A DNA stretch of 64,000 nt from Roseicella frigidaeris (GCF_003258945.1 NZ_QLIX01000002.1:248843-312842); one strand, 5' to 3'. Positions 50,144 to 58,837 are shown, counted from the stretch's first letter. Translations and numbers: made by a program. The notes: generated by a model not told the origin, from the letters alone.

Positions 50144-51862
50144 ATGACCAAGTGGGACAAGTCCAAGCTGCCGAGCCGCCACACCACGGTGGGGCCCGAC
50201 CGCGCGCCGCATCGCAGCTACTACTACGCCATGGGGCTGACCGAGGCGGAGATCGAGCAGCCCTTCGTCGGCGTCGCCACCTGCTGGAACGAGGCGGCGC
50301 CCTGCAACATCGACCTCGCCCGCCAGGCGCAGAGCGTGAAGGCCGGGGTGAAGGAGGCGGGCGGCACGCCGCGCGAGTTCACCACCATCACCGTGACCGA
50401 CGGCATCGCCATGGGGCATCAGGGGATGAAGTCCTCGCTCGCCTCGCGCGAGGCCATCGCGGACACGGTCGAGCTCACCATGCGCGGCCATTGCTACGAC
50501 GCGATGGTCTGCCTCGCGGGCTGCGACAAGTCGCTGCCGGGGATGATGATGGCGATGCTGCGCCTCAACGTCCCGAGCGTCTTCATGTATGGCGGCTCCA
50601 TCCTGCCCGGGAAGTACCAGGGCCGCGACGTCACCGTGGTCGATGTGTTCGAGGCGGTCGGCCAGCACGCCGCGGGCAACATGTCGGATGCCGAGCTGCA
50701 CGCGCTCGAATGCGTCGCCTGCCCCTCCAGCGGCTCCTGCGGCGGGCAGTTCACCGCCAACACCATGGCGACGGTGAGCGAGGCGATCGGCCTCGCCTTG
50801 CCGGGCTCCGCGGGCACGCCCGCGCCCTATGAGGAGCGCGACCGCTGGGCGGTGGAATCGGGCAAGGCGGTGATCGATCTGCTGCGCCGCAACCTCCGCC
50901 CGCGCGACATCGTCACCCGCAAGGCGCTGGAGAATGCCGCGGTGGTGGTGGGCGCCACCGGCGGCTCGACCAATGCCGGGCTGCACCTGCCGGCCATGGC
51001 GCATGAGGCGGGCATCGACTTCACCATGGACGACGTGGTGAACATCATGCGCCGCACGCCCTATATCGGCGACCTGAAGCCGGGCGGCAAATACGTCGCC
51101 TACGACGTCTACAAGATCGGCGGCATCCCGGTGATCATCAAGGCGCTGCTCGATGCCGGGCTGCTGCATGGCGACTGCATCACCGTCACCGGGAAGACGC
51201 TGGCCGAGAACCACAAGGACGTGGTCTTCCCGACCGACCAGGACGTGATCTACCCGGTGAGCAAGGCGCTCTCGCCGACCGGCGGCGTGGTCGGGCTGAA
51301 GGGCAACCTGGCGCCGGACGGCGCCATCGTGAAGATCGCCGGCATGAAGACGCTGCGCTTCGAGGGCCGGGCGCTCTGCTTCGACAGCGAGGAGGCGGCC
51401 TTCCAGGCGGTGGACCAGCGTGCCTACAAGCCGGGCGACGTCATCGTCATCCGCTACGAGGGGCCGAAGGGCGGGCCCGGCATGCGGGAGATGCTCTCGA
51501 CCACCGCCGCGATCTACGGCCAGGGCATGGGCGAGCAGGTGGCGCTCATCACCGATGGGCGCTTCAGCGGCGCGACGCGCGGCTTCTGCGTCGGCCATGT
51601 CGGGCCGGAGGCGGCGGTCGGCGGCCCCATCGCGCTGCTGCAGGATGGCGACCGCATCGTCATCGAAGCCGAGACGGGCAGCATCGACATGCTGGTCGAG
51701 GAGGCGGAGCTCGCCCGCCGCCGCGCCGCCTGGCAGCCGCGGCGGACGGACTACAATGCCGGCGCGCTCTGGAAATACGCGCAGCTCGTCGGGCCGGCGC
51801 ATCTCGGCGCGGTGACGCATCCGGGCGCCGCGGCGGAGACGCATGTCTATGCCGATCAATAG
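50144..51862 (+). CDS. ilvD: Dihydroxy-acid dehydratase
   Basis: 572 residues. Makes 2-keto acids from dihydroxy acids in valine and isoleucine synthesis. Iron-sulfur cysteines in ATCWNEAAPCN, AGCDKSLPGMMMA and ASGTCGG-type SSGSCGG are present, and the C-terminal DGRFSGATRGFCVGH is typical. Two starts are possible: ATG at 50111 with a very close GGGAGG, and ATG at 50144 with AGGG eight bases upstream; I chose the second. No other ilv genes are near. Confidence 0.94.
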   Translation: MTKWDKSKLPSRHTTVGPDRAPHRSYYYAMGLTEAEIEQPFVGVATCWNEAAPCNIDLARQAQSVKAGVKEAGGTPREFTTITVTDGIAMGHQGMKSSLASREAIADTVELTMRGHCYDAMVCLAGCDKSLPGMMMAMLRLNVPSVFMYGGSILPGKYQGRDVTVVDVFEAVGQHAAGNMSDAELHALECVACPSSGSCGGQFTANTMATVSEAIGLALPGSAGTPAPYEERDRWAVESGKAVIDLLRRNLRPRDIVTRKALENAAVVVGATGGSTNAGLHLPAMAHEAGIDFTMDDVVNIMRRTPYIGDLKPGGKYVAYDVYKIGGIPVIIKALLDAGLLHGDCITVTGKTLAENHKDVVFPTDQDVIYPVSKALSPTGGVVGLKGNLAPDGAIVKIAGMKTLRFEGRALCFDSEEAAFQAVDQRAYKPGDVIVIRYEGPKGGPGMREMLSTTAAIYGQGMGEQVALITDGRFSGATRGFCVGHVGPEAAVGGPIALLQDGDRIVIEAETGSIDMLVEEAELARRRAAWQPRRTDYNAGALWKYAQLVGPAHLGAVTHPGAAAETHVYADQ

Positions 51863-51930
51863 GCCCGGCGGGTGACGCGGATGTAAGCGGCGCCTCCTGT
51901 CGGCTGCCCGCGTTTCGCCGCAAGCGCGGT

Positions 51931-52069
51931 GTCTGATACGAACGGCCGTTGATGGTGACCCATCAACGGCTCCCTCAGACGCCGGGCGCGAACCTCCGGT
52001 TCGCTTGGCTTCGCGCCACTGGGCGCGGCGCCCATCCGGGCGCTCGGCATGAATGTTCCATTCATGCCG
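51931..52069. repeat. Cluster of four to five hairpins upstream of a small lipoprotein gene
   Basis: In order: (1) GTCTGA...TCAGAC (51931-51980) enclosing GCCGTTGATGG-TGAC-CCATCAACGGC; (2a) GCGAACC-TCC-GGTTCGC (51988-52004), competing with (2b) GGCGCGAA...TTCGCGCC (51985-52017); (3) TGGGCGC-G-GCGCCCA (52020-52034); (4) CGGCATGAATG-TTC-CATTCATGCCG (52045-52069). All arms are perfect. It occupies nearly the whole gap between ilvD and the lipoprotein. Confidence 0.8.
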
Positions 52070-52073
52070 TGGG

Positions 52074-52079
52074 TATGAT
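52074..52079 (+). promoter_or_regulatory. Possible -10 box before the 52104 lipoprotein
   Basis: TATGAT, five bases after hairpin 4. No good -35 is seen at the usual distance; that space is inside the hairpin, so a bound factor or a non-sigma70 promoter would be needed. Confidence 0.35.
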
Positions 52080-52103
52080 CAGGGACAGGAGGAGTTCCGC
52101 CCG

Positions 52104-52289
52104 ATGCGTCTCTTGCGACCGCTTCTGCTCATCCCGTTGCTGGCGGCCCTCGGCGGCTGCGCCGTCTATCCGGCGCCCTATTACGGCCGGGCCTATGTCG
52201 CGCCGCCACCGCCGCCGCCGGTCTATGCCCGGCCCTATTACGGCTGGGGCCGGCCCTATGGCTATGGCTGGGGCTATCGCCGCTGGTAA
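52104..52289 (+). CDS. Tiny Tyr/Gly/Pro lipoprotein
   Basis: 61 residues. Signal sequence RLLRPLLLIPLLAALGGC with lipobox Cys at about 19, then a mature part of PYYGRAY, PPPPPPVYARPYYG and RPYGYGWGYRR. AGGAGGAG lies before the ATG at 52104; the longer open frame from 52053 has no ribosome site. Composition parallels the lipoprotein at 17648. Function unknown. Confidence 0.75.
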   Translation: MRLLRPLLLIPLLAALGGCAVYPAPYYGRAYVAPPPPPPVYARPYYGWGRPYGYGWGYRRW

Positions 52290-52323
52290 GCCCCCCGGCC
52301 ATGGCGGGGCAGGGCGGGCGGCG

Positions 52324-53091
52324 TCACCGCAGCTCGCACCAGACCGGGGCGTGGTCGCTCGGCTGCTCCTCGGCCCGCGCGGCGACATCGACGCCGCAGG
52401 CGACGAGCCGCTCCGCCAGCTCCGGGCTGAGCAGGATGTGGTCGATCCGGAGGCCGCGATTGGATTCGAAGGCCGGGCCGTAATCCCAGTAGGTATAGGG
52501 CGCGTCCTGCGGGTGCAGCGCCTGCAGCACATCCGTCATGCCGGCATGCAGCAGCATGCGGAAGCGGGCCCGGCTCTCCGGCCGCACCAGGGCATCGGTC
52601 GGGGGCAGGGCGCCCGGCGCCAGGTCGGCCTCGGTCGGGCAGACATTGAAGTCGCCGAGCACGACGACCGGCTGGAAGCGGTCCAGCCGCGCCTGCACCC
52701 AATCCGCCAGCCGCTCCATCCAGCGCAGCTTGTAGGCGAAGCCGGCCTCGCCGCCGGAATTGCCGTTCGGCAGGTAGATGCCGGCGATGTCGATCCCCTC
52801 GGCCCGCAGGGCGATGAAACGCGCCTGGGCGTCCTCCGCCTCGCCCGGCAGGGCCTCCTCGGTCACCTCGAAGGGGATGCGGCCGAGCACGGCGACGCCG
52901 TTGCGCCCGCCCGCCTGCCCGACGGCGCGGAGGGCATAGCCTTCCGCCGCCAATGCCGCCGGCATCTCCTCCGTGCGGCATTTCAGCTCCTGCAGGAGGA
53001 CGAGGTCCGGGCTGTGCCGCGCCAGGAAGCGCTGCAAATGCGGCACGCGCCGGCGGATGGAGTTCACGTTGAAGGTGGCGAGGCGGATCAT
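52324..53091 (-). CDS. xthA: Exodeoxyribonuclease III
   Basis: 255 residues. Exonuclease/endonuclease/phosphatase fold: NVNSIRRRV, catalytic Glu in LQELKC, YLPNGN, GDFNVCPTEAD with Asp-Asn, and the late RIDHILLS and SDHAPVW His motifs. AP endonuclease and 3' exonuclease of base-excision repair. Confidence 0.94.
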   Translation of the reverse strand: MIRLATFNVNSIRRRVPHLQRFLARHSPDLVLLQELKCRTEEMPAALAAEGYALRAVGQAGGRNGVAVLGRIPFEVTEEALPGEAEDAQARFIALRAEGIDIAGIYLPNGNSGGEAGFAYKLRWMERLADWVQARLDRFQPVVVLGDFNVCPTEADLAPGALPPTDALVRPESRARFRMLLHAGMTDVLQALHPQDAPYTYWDYGPAFESNRGLRIDHILLSPELAERLVACGVDVAARAEEQPSDHAPVWCELR

Positions 53092-53156
53092 GCCCCCAGC
53101 ATCGCCGCTGCCGCCCGGTTTGGTAAGGGCGCCCGGGGCAGATCAGACGGGTGGGA

Positions 53157-53507
53157 TCAGGCGACCGAGAAGCTCACCCCGCAGCCGCAGCCGGAGACCG
53201 CCTGCGGGTTCCTGACCGTGAAATGCGCCCCGATCAGCGCCTCGTTCCAGTCCAGCTCGGCCCCGGCCAGCAGGTCGAGCGAGACCGGGTCGATGAAGAC
53301 CCGCGTGCCGCCGGCCTCGATGACGAGGTCGTCCGCCGCCGCCTCCTCCTCGAGGGCGAAGCCGTACTGGAAGCCGGAGCAGCCCCCGGCGCTGACCGAG
53401 ACGCGCAGCCCCGCCGTCGGGCGGCCCTCGCGGCGGGCGATCTCGGCCACCTGGGCGGCGGCGCGCGGCGTCACGCGGAAGCGGGGCAGGTCGGAACCAT
53501 CGGGCAT
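53157..53507 (-). CDS. HesB/IscA-family iron-sulfur carrier (ErpA type)
   Basis: 116 residues. The three conserved cysteines are present in GGCSGFQYGF and the C-terminal SGCGCGVSF. The start at 53507 has AGGAGA upstream. A-type carrier delivering Fe-S clusters; IlvD (50144) and PhnJ (33012) are possible clients. Divergent from dgt. Confidence 0.9.
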   Translation of the reverse strand: MPDGSDLPRFRVTPRAAAQVAEIARREGRPTAGLRVSVSAGGCSGFQYGFALEEEAAADDLVIEAGGTRVFIDPVSLDLLAGAELDWNEALIGAHFTVRNPQAVSGCGCGVSFSVA

Positions 53508-53635
53508 CGGTCTCTCCTGGCGGCGCGCCGGGGCACGCCGCCGCAAGGCTTTGCCGGAAAGATAGGGGCGGTCGGGGCGGAATTCCAACCGGCGGCGCTG
53601 TTGCGGCCCCCTGGCGGGCCTGTTAGGCAACCGGC

Positions 53636-54805
53636 ATGACGCACGAGGCCCGCGCCGAGCCGCTCGCCCCTTGGGCCGTCCGGCCCGAGACCTCCCGCGG
53701 CCGACTGCATGCGGAGCCGGCCGGCGACCCGCGCTCGCCCTTCCAGCGCGACCGGGACCGGATCATCCATACCGGCGCCTTCCGCCGCCTGCAGTACAAG
53801 ACCCAGGTCTTCGTCTTCCATGAGGGCGACTATTTCCGCACCCGGCTGACCCATTCCATCGAGGTGGCGCAGATCGCTCGCGCCATCGCCCGGCGCTTGC
53901 GGCTGGACGAGGACCTGGCCGAGGCGCTGGCGCTGGCGCACGACCTCGGCCACCCGCCCTTCGGCCATGCCGGCGAGGAGGCGCTGGACGGGCAGATGCG
54001 GCCCTATGGCGGCTTCGACCACAACGCCCAGTCCCTCAAGGTCGTCACCCTGCTGGAGGCGCGCTACGCCGCCTTCGACGGGCTGAACCTCTGCTGGGAG
54101 ACCCTGGAGGGGCTGGCCAAGCACAACGGCCCGGTGCGGCGCCCGGCCACCTATGTCGCGGAATACGACGCGCGGCATCCGCTCGACCTCACCAGCCATG
54201 CCTCGGCCGAGGCGCAGGTGGCGGCGCTGGCGGATGACATCGCCTACAACAACCACGATCTCGACGACGGCATCCGCGCCCGCTTCTTCACCCTGGAGGA
54301 GGCGGCCGCCCTGCCGCTGATCGGCGATGCCTATCAGGAGGCCCGCTCCCTGCATCCGAAGGCGTCGCGGGAGCGGCTGACCACGGAGACGGTGCGCCGC
54401 GTCATCAACGCCATGGTGCAGGACGTGGTGCGCGAGACGGCGCGCCGCATCGCCGCGATCGCGCCGCGCAGCGCCGACGACATCCGGGCCGCGCCGGAGC
54501 CGGTCGTCGCCTTCTCGACCGCGATGCAGGAGGCGAACCTGCTGATCCGGGATTTCCTGTTCCACCGCATGTACCGCCACTGGCGGGTGAACCGCGCCAT
54601 GCAGAAATCGAAGCGGGCCAGCCAGATGGTCTTCCAGCTCCTCCATGGCGGGCCGCAGATGCTGCCCGACGAGTGGCGGGAACGGGCGGGGGAGCCCGGC
54701 TCGCCGCAGGCGGCGCGGGTGGTCTGCGACTACATCGCCGGCATGACCGACCGCTACGCACTCGAGGAGCACCGGCGGCTGACGGACCCGAACATCCCAG
54801 GCTGA
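53636..54805 (+). CDS. dgt: Deoxyguanosinetriphosphate triphosphohydrolase-like protein
   Basis: 389 residues. HD-domain metal motif: His in THSIEVAQIAR and HD in LAHDLGHPPFGHAGEEAL, then a later Asp in LADDIAYNNHDLDD. Removes triphosphate from dNTPs. Repeat copy B begins right after its stop codon. Confidence 0.92.
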   Translation: MTHEARAEPLAPWAVRPETSRGRLHAEPAGDPRSPFQRDRDRIIHTGAFRRLQYKTQVFVFHEGDYFRTRLTHSIEVAQIARAIARRLRLDEDLAEALALAHDLGHPPFGHAGEEALDGQMRPYGGFDHNAQSLKVVTLLEARYAAFDGLNLCWETLEGLAKHNGPVRRPATYVAEYDARHPLDLTSHASAEAQVAALADDIAYNNHDLDDGIRARFFTLEEAAALPLIGDAYQEARSLHPKASRERLTTETVRRVINAMVQDVVRETARRIAAIAPRSADDIRAAPEPVVAFSTAMQEANLLIRDFLFHRMYRHWRVNRAMQKSKRASQMVFQLLHGGPQMLPDEWRERAGEPGSPQAARVVCDYIAGMTDRYALEEHRRLTDPNIPG

Positions 54806-54809
54806 GCCG

Positions 54810-54965
54810 CCTAGACCACGATCCGCTCACTCTGGTTCGCGGACCACGGTCTGGAGCAGATCCCGATCAGGTGGACTCACCTGATCGGGTGACGATGCTC
54901 TGAAAACAGGAGCCTAAGGGCGCTTCGTTTGATCGCGTGATTCACGCCTTCGGCGCTTCCACCTC
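54810..54965 (+). repeat. Mosaic palindromic repeat, copy B
   Basis: Module 1 (54811-54852): CTAGACCACGATCCGCTC then GCGGACCACGGTC. Module 2: 28-nt core at 54862-54889 (stem CCCGATCAGGTG with CACCTGATCGGG, loop GACT) between GGAGCAGAT and GTGACGATGCTCTGAAAACAG. Module 3: GATCGCGTGATTCACGCC and CTTCGG. Order 1-2-3. Lies between convergent dgt and the histidine kinase. Confidence 0.85.
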
Positions 54966-55008
54966 GGGCATCACGCCCTGGGGGCCGCGGGGTGCGCCGC
55001 CGGCGGCG

Positions 55009-57216
55009 TCAGCCGGGCACCATCTCGAGCCCGGTCGCATCGCGCAGCAGCGCGTCGAGTTCCTCCATGCGGAACGGCTTGCGCAGCAGCACCCGCACCG
55101 CCTCGGGCCGGGTGCCGGGCAGGCCGGCCGCATAGCCGGTGATCATCAGCACCACGAGGCCGGGCCAGCGGAGGCCAATCGCCTGCGCCAGCTCGGCGCC
55201 GTTCATCCGCGGCATCGCGTAATCGGTCACCACCACCTGCAGGTCGGGCCGCTGCTCCAGGACGATCAGCGCCTCGGCCCCGTCGCGGGCCTCGACCACG
55301 TCATGCCCCATCTCGCGCAGCGCCGCCGCGGTCGCCAGCCGGGCCAGCGCATCGTCGTCGACCAGCAGGACCCGGCATCCGGCCTCCGACCGGGCCGGCG
55401 CCGGCTCGGCCGGCGACGCGGCCGCGACCATCGCCATGGGGGCCTGGGGCAGCCAGAGGCTGACGCGCGTGCCGCAGCCTAGCCGGCTCTCGATGCGCAT
55501 GGCGCCGCCGGACTGGGTGACGAAGCCATGCACCATCGAGAGGCCGAGCCCGGTGCCCTTGCCGACGGGCTTGGTAGTGTAGAAGGGCTCGAGCACCCGG
55601 TCGAGCACCTCGGGGGCCATGCCGACGCCGGTGTCGGCGATGGTGAGGACGACATAGTCGCCCGGCGGCGCCGAGCCCTCCGGCGCGTCGAGATGCGCGT
55701 TGCGGGCGCCGATGGTCAGCGTGCCGCCCTCCGGCATGGCGTCGCGGGCGTTGATCGCCAGGTTCAGCACGGCCAGCTCGGCCTGGGTCGGGTCCACCAG
55801 GACATGGGCGATGTCGGGCTCGATCGCCGTCTCGATCGCGACCGGCACGCCGACCGCCTTCGGCAGCAGCTCGCCCACCCCGGCCACCAGCGTCCGCGGA
55901 TCGACCGCGCGCGGCTGCAGCGCCTCGCGCCGGGCGAAGACCATGAGCTGCCGCACCAGCTTCGCGCCCCGCTCGACCGCCTGCAGGCTGGCATCCAGCA
56001 CCTTGCGGCCATTCTCCGGCACCTTGGGGGCCAGCAGGAACAACCCGCTGCGGATGGCCTGCAGCAGGTTGTTGAAATCATGGGCCACGCCGGCGGTGAG
56101 CTGGCCGACCGCATCCAGCGTCTGGGCCCGCCGCAGCGCCGCCTCCGCCTTCTCGCGGCGGTCGATCTCGGCCGCGAGGCGCTGCGCCATGTCGCGCCAG
56201 CGGTGGGAATCGCGCCGTTCGTCGCGATACTGGTGCAGCACCATCAGCGCCATGCCGAGCAGGGCGGCGACGGCGAGGGCGGTGTAGAGGCCGAGCAGCG
56301 ACACCCGGTCGCGCCAGCCGTCCAGCACCGCCGCCGTCTCGACGGAGAAGGCGAGGTGCAGCGGATAGTCGCGGACCTGGGCGAAGGCGCTCAGCCGCTG
56401 CACGCCGTCGATCGGCGAGATCCCGTCGAAGCTCCCCTCGCGTTGCGCCAGGGCGGTGCGCAGGAAGGTGCCGCTGGTCGGGATATGCTCGACCTCGTGA
56501 TCCGCCGGTCCCCTGGTGATCACCCGCCCGTCGCCGCGCGCCAGCGTGACCACGTAGCGCAGGCTCGGGGCGTACCGCACCCAGAAGGCGGTGAACTGAC
56601 CGACCGGCACGCCGACGCGGAGGATGCCGTCGAACTGCCCCTCCGCCGTGACCCGGCGGCGGCTGAGGGTGATCTGGCGCGGCGTCGTGGCCGTCTGCGG
56701 CTGCACCCCGACGAAGGTCCAGCTCTGGCGGCTGCGCAGCGCCTCGAACTCCTCGGTGCCGAGCAGCCTGTCGCCACGGGCCGCCGGGAAGCGGCTGGTG
56801 GTCATGCGGAGGCGACCCTCGCCATCCGCCAGGGTGATGTCGGTCGGCTGGCCGAGATCGCCGGCCACGCGCAGCAGATAGGTCCAGAGCCGGAGATCGC
56901 CGCCGATCTCGTCCCAGCTCCGGCCCTCGGTCTGCCGGATCACCTCCGAGAGGACGAGCTCGCTGGTCTCGAGAACGCGGGCGGCATGCTCGTGCAGCAC
57001 GGCCACGGTCCGCCGCGCAGTCTGCTCGGCCTCCTCGAGCGCCTGCCGGCGCTCGCTCCAGGCCGTCCAGACGAAGAGGCCGAGGGGGAGCAGAACCGAG
57101 AAACCGAGCAGCAGCAGATGCGTGGGCGCATGCCGCCCCGGCCGACGCGGCGCCGCGTCCAGGGCTGCGCCATCGGGCGCGGCGTCGGGTCTCGGCCGGG
57201 CCCGGCGGAACAACAT
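55009..57216 (-). CDS. Hybrid sensor histidine kinase with C-terminal receiver
   Basis: 735 residues. Membrane segment about 33-52, a large periplasmic sensor domain (about 53-305, Cache-like), second membrane segment about 306-328, then a DHp domain with H379 in GVAHDFNNLLQ. The ATPase domain has NLAINARDAM (N-box, Asn 485 and 489), DTGVGM and GKGTGLGLSMV. The C-terminal receiver has acidic residues at about 620-622, D665 in VTDYAMP and K713 in LRKPFR. The H-box form is that of the HWE/FixL-like group. The stimulus is unknown and no partner regulator is adjacent. Confidence 0.92.
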   Translation of the reverse strand: MLFRRARPRPDAAPDGAALDAAPRRPGRHAPTHLLLLGFSVLLPLGLFVWTAWSERRQALEEAEQTARRTVAVLHEHAARVLETSELVLSEVIRQTEGRSWDEIGGDLRLWTYLLRVAGDLGQPTDITLADGEGRLRMTTSRFPAARGDRLLGTEEFEALRSRQSWTFVGVQPQTATTPRQITLSRRRVTAEGQFDGILRVGVPVGQFTAFWVRYAPSLRYVVTLARGDGRVITRGPADHEVEHIPTSGTFLRTALAQREGSFDGISPIDGVQRLSAFAQVRDYPLHLAFSVETAAVLDGWRDRVSLLGLYTALAVAALLGMALMVLHQYRDERRDSHRWRDMAQRLAAEIDRREKAEAALRRAQTLDAVGQLTAGVAHDFNNLLQAIRSGLFLLAPKVPENGRKVLDASLQAVERGAKLVRQLMVFARREALQPRAVDPRTLVAGVGELLPKAVGVPVAIETAIEPDIAHVLVDPTQAELAVLNLAINARDAMPEGGTLTIGARNAHLDAPEGSAPPGDYVVLTIADTGVGMAPEVLDRVLEPFYTTKPVGKGTGLGLSMVHGFVTQSGGAMRIESRLGCGTRVSLWLPQAPMAMVAAASPAEPAPARSEAGCRVLLVDDDALARLATAAALREMGHDVVEARDGAEALIVLEQRPDLQVVVTDYAMPRMNGAELAQAIGLRWPGLVVLMITGYAAGLPGTRPEAVRVLLRKPFRMEELDALLRDATGLEMVPG

Positions 57217-57382
57217 GGCGGGAGTCTAGCTGTCACGGCCCTGTGCGCAAGCGAATTGGGCCACAGATCGCCCGGTCCGGCGTTCGCGAGACAGGGCCGG
57301 AGCCGCCATGAGGGCTGGCCCGGAACCGCAACGGCCGGATCCCGGCAGGCGCCGGGCAGGGCCAGGAGAGGAGGAGGGAGCC

Positions 57383-58147
57383 GTGGGCGAATCCTTGTTC
57401 GGCCGCTCGAATGGCGGGCTGGCGAGCGGTCTGCCGACCGGGGTGAAGATGGCGGCCGTGGCGCTGCTCATCCATCTGCTGATGAAGAACTCGCGCGGCC
57501 AGCAGGTGCCGGCGCCAAGCCAGGGCGCCCCCCAGGACAGCGGCCATGGAGGGGGGCTCGGCGGGCTGCTCGGCAGCATCTTCGGCGGCAACGCCGCCTC
57601 GCCGCCGGCCGGCGGGCCGCCGCCCTCCGGGGCCTGGGGCCGTGGCGGCGAGGCCACGCCGCCGGCCTCCGGCCCCTGGGGCCAGCAGGGGGCCGCCCCA
57701 GGTCCCGCCTCGGGCCCCTGGGGCCAGCAAGGCGGCGCGCAGCCGGCCAATGCGGGCGGCGGCCTGGGCGGTCTCGGCGGGCTACTCGGCGGCCTGCTCG
57801 GCGGCGCGGCGGGGGCGGGCGCCCTCGGCAGCCTGCTCTCCGGCCTGCGGGACCAGGGTCTCGGGCGGCAGGTCGATTCCTGGGTCAGCTCCGGGCAGAA
57901 CGAGCCGGTCTCGCCGCAGGAGCTGGAGCGCAGCTTCGATCCGCAGGAGCTGGACGCGGCGGCGCAGCAGGCCGGCACGGATCGCGGCACCCTGCTGCAG
58001 GAGATCAGCGCCCTGCTGCCGCAGCTGGTCGACCGGATGACGCCGCAGGGCCAGGTTCCGGAGCATTCGCAGGCGGCCGGGAACAGCGGGATCGACGACC
58101 TGCTGCAGAATGTCTTCGGCAGCCTCTCCGGCGGCGGGCGGCGCTGA
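57383..58147 (+). CDS. YidB/DUF937 family protein
   Basis: 254 residues from a GTG at 57383 with GGAGGGAG just upstream. N-terminal SLFGRSNGGLASGL, a long Gly/Pro/Gln linker with two copies of SGPWGQQG, then the conserved C-terminal part GLGRQVDSWVSSGQNEPVS and helical LDAAAQQAGTDRGTLLQEI. Family function unknown. Followed by hairpins and repeat copy D. Confidence 0.8.
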   Translation: MGESLFGRSNGGLASGLPTGVKMAAVALLIHLLMKNSRGQQVPAPSQGAPQDSGHGGGLGGLLGSIFGGNAASPPAGGPPPSGAWGRGGEATPPASGPWGQQGAAPGPASGPWGQQGGAQPANAGGGLGGLGGLLGGLLGGAAGAGALGSLLSGLRDQGLGRQVDSWVSSGQNEPVSPQELERSFDPQELDAAAQQAGTDRGTLLQEISALLPQLVDRMTPQGQVPEHSQAAGNSGIDDLLQNVFGSLSGGGRR

Positions 58148-58155
58148 GGCAGGCG

Positions 58156-58184
58156 GCCGGCGCCGCGGGCGATGCGGCGCCGGC
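58156..58184. terminator. GC hairpin after the YidB-type gene
   Basis: GCCGGCGCCGC (58156-58166) pairs perfectly with GCGGCGCCGGC (58174-58184) over a 7-base loop, nine bases after the stop. Repeat copy D follows directly. Confidence 0.55.
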
Positions 58185-58230
58185 TGGAGCCGATCCCGTT
58201 CGAGTGGACACGCCCGAACGGGTCCAGGCC
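58185..58230 (+). repeat. Palindromic repeat, copy D (partial)
   Basis: TGGAGCCGAT, then the 28-nt core at 58195-58222 (CCCGTTCG with CGAACGGG, inner GTG-GACA-CGC), then GTCCAGG. The core is nearly identical to copy A and has the same length as B and C. The GATGCTCTG flank has been lost. Confidence 0.75.
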
Positions 58231-58246
58231 GGCGCCGGGCCATGAA

Positions 58247-58837
58247 TCAGGGCGCCTTGGCGGCGAAGCCTTCCGCGGCCGGCGCCGCGGCGTTCATCGC
58301 CACCAGCCCCGCGGCCAGCCGTGCCAGGATCCGCGCGGCCCGCAGCCGCACCGCCGCCTGGCCATCCTTGCCCTCGGGCAGGGTGCAACCGGCCAGGGTG
58401 ATCGCCGTGCCGAGGAGGCGCGCCTCGAGGGCCGCCGCCACCGCCTCGCCATTCGCCGCGCGACCGAACTCGGCATCCACGGCCTCGCCCGCCCGGTCGA
58501 TCTCGGTCTCGACCCGCGCGTCCTCGGCCGCGATGGCCAGGATCTCGGCCGGCGGATCCGGCTCCTCGCCGGACTGCAGCGCCATCAACCCCATGGCGCC
58601 GATCAGCAGGTGCAGCGGCCCGCCATCCCCGGGCCGCGCGGCGAAGGCGCCGAAGGCCACGGCCAGGGCTGCTTCGCCGAGGCCCTCGCGCAGCTCCTGA
58701 TCCATGGCGGCGATGGCCGGCGCCTCGCCGGCGGCCTCCGGCGGGGTGCCCGACATATCGGGCACCCCGCCCTCGGCGAAGGCGTGGGACAGGGTACGCA
58801 GGGCTTCGAAGAGACGCTGCTCGGAAACGGGCGGCAT
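58247..58837 (-). CDS. Hypothetical protein, Ala/Glu-rich helical
   Basis: 196 residues, soluble, no signal peptide. It starts MPPVSEQRLFEALRTLSHAF. Two Gly/Leu-rich helices near 72-90 (GPLHLLIGAMGLMAL) and 138-150. No family recognised. Codons 23-32 contain a 13-bp perfect inverted repeat (58741-58770). Convergent with the YidB-type gene. Confidence 0.6.
   Translation of the reverse strand: MPPVSEQRLFEALRTLSHAFAEGGVPDMSGTPPEAAGEAPAIAAMDQELREGLGEAALAVAFGAFAARPGDGGPLHLLIGAMGLMALQSGEEPDPPAEILAIAAEDARVETEIDRAGEAVDAEFGRAANGEAVAAALEARLLGTAITLAGCTLPEGKDGQAAVRLRAARILARLAAGLVAMNAAAPAAEGFAAKAP
58741..58770. other. Perfect 13-bp inverted repeat inside a gene
   Basis: GCGGGGTGCCCGA-CATA-TCGGGCACCCCGC, within the first 35 codons of the minus-strand hypothetical gene. 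Could form a stable mRNA hairpin early in translation. Confidence 0.7.
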
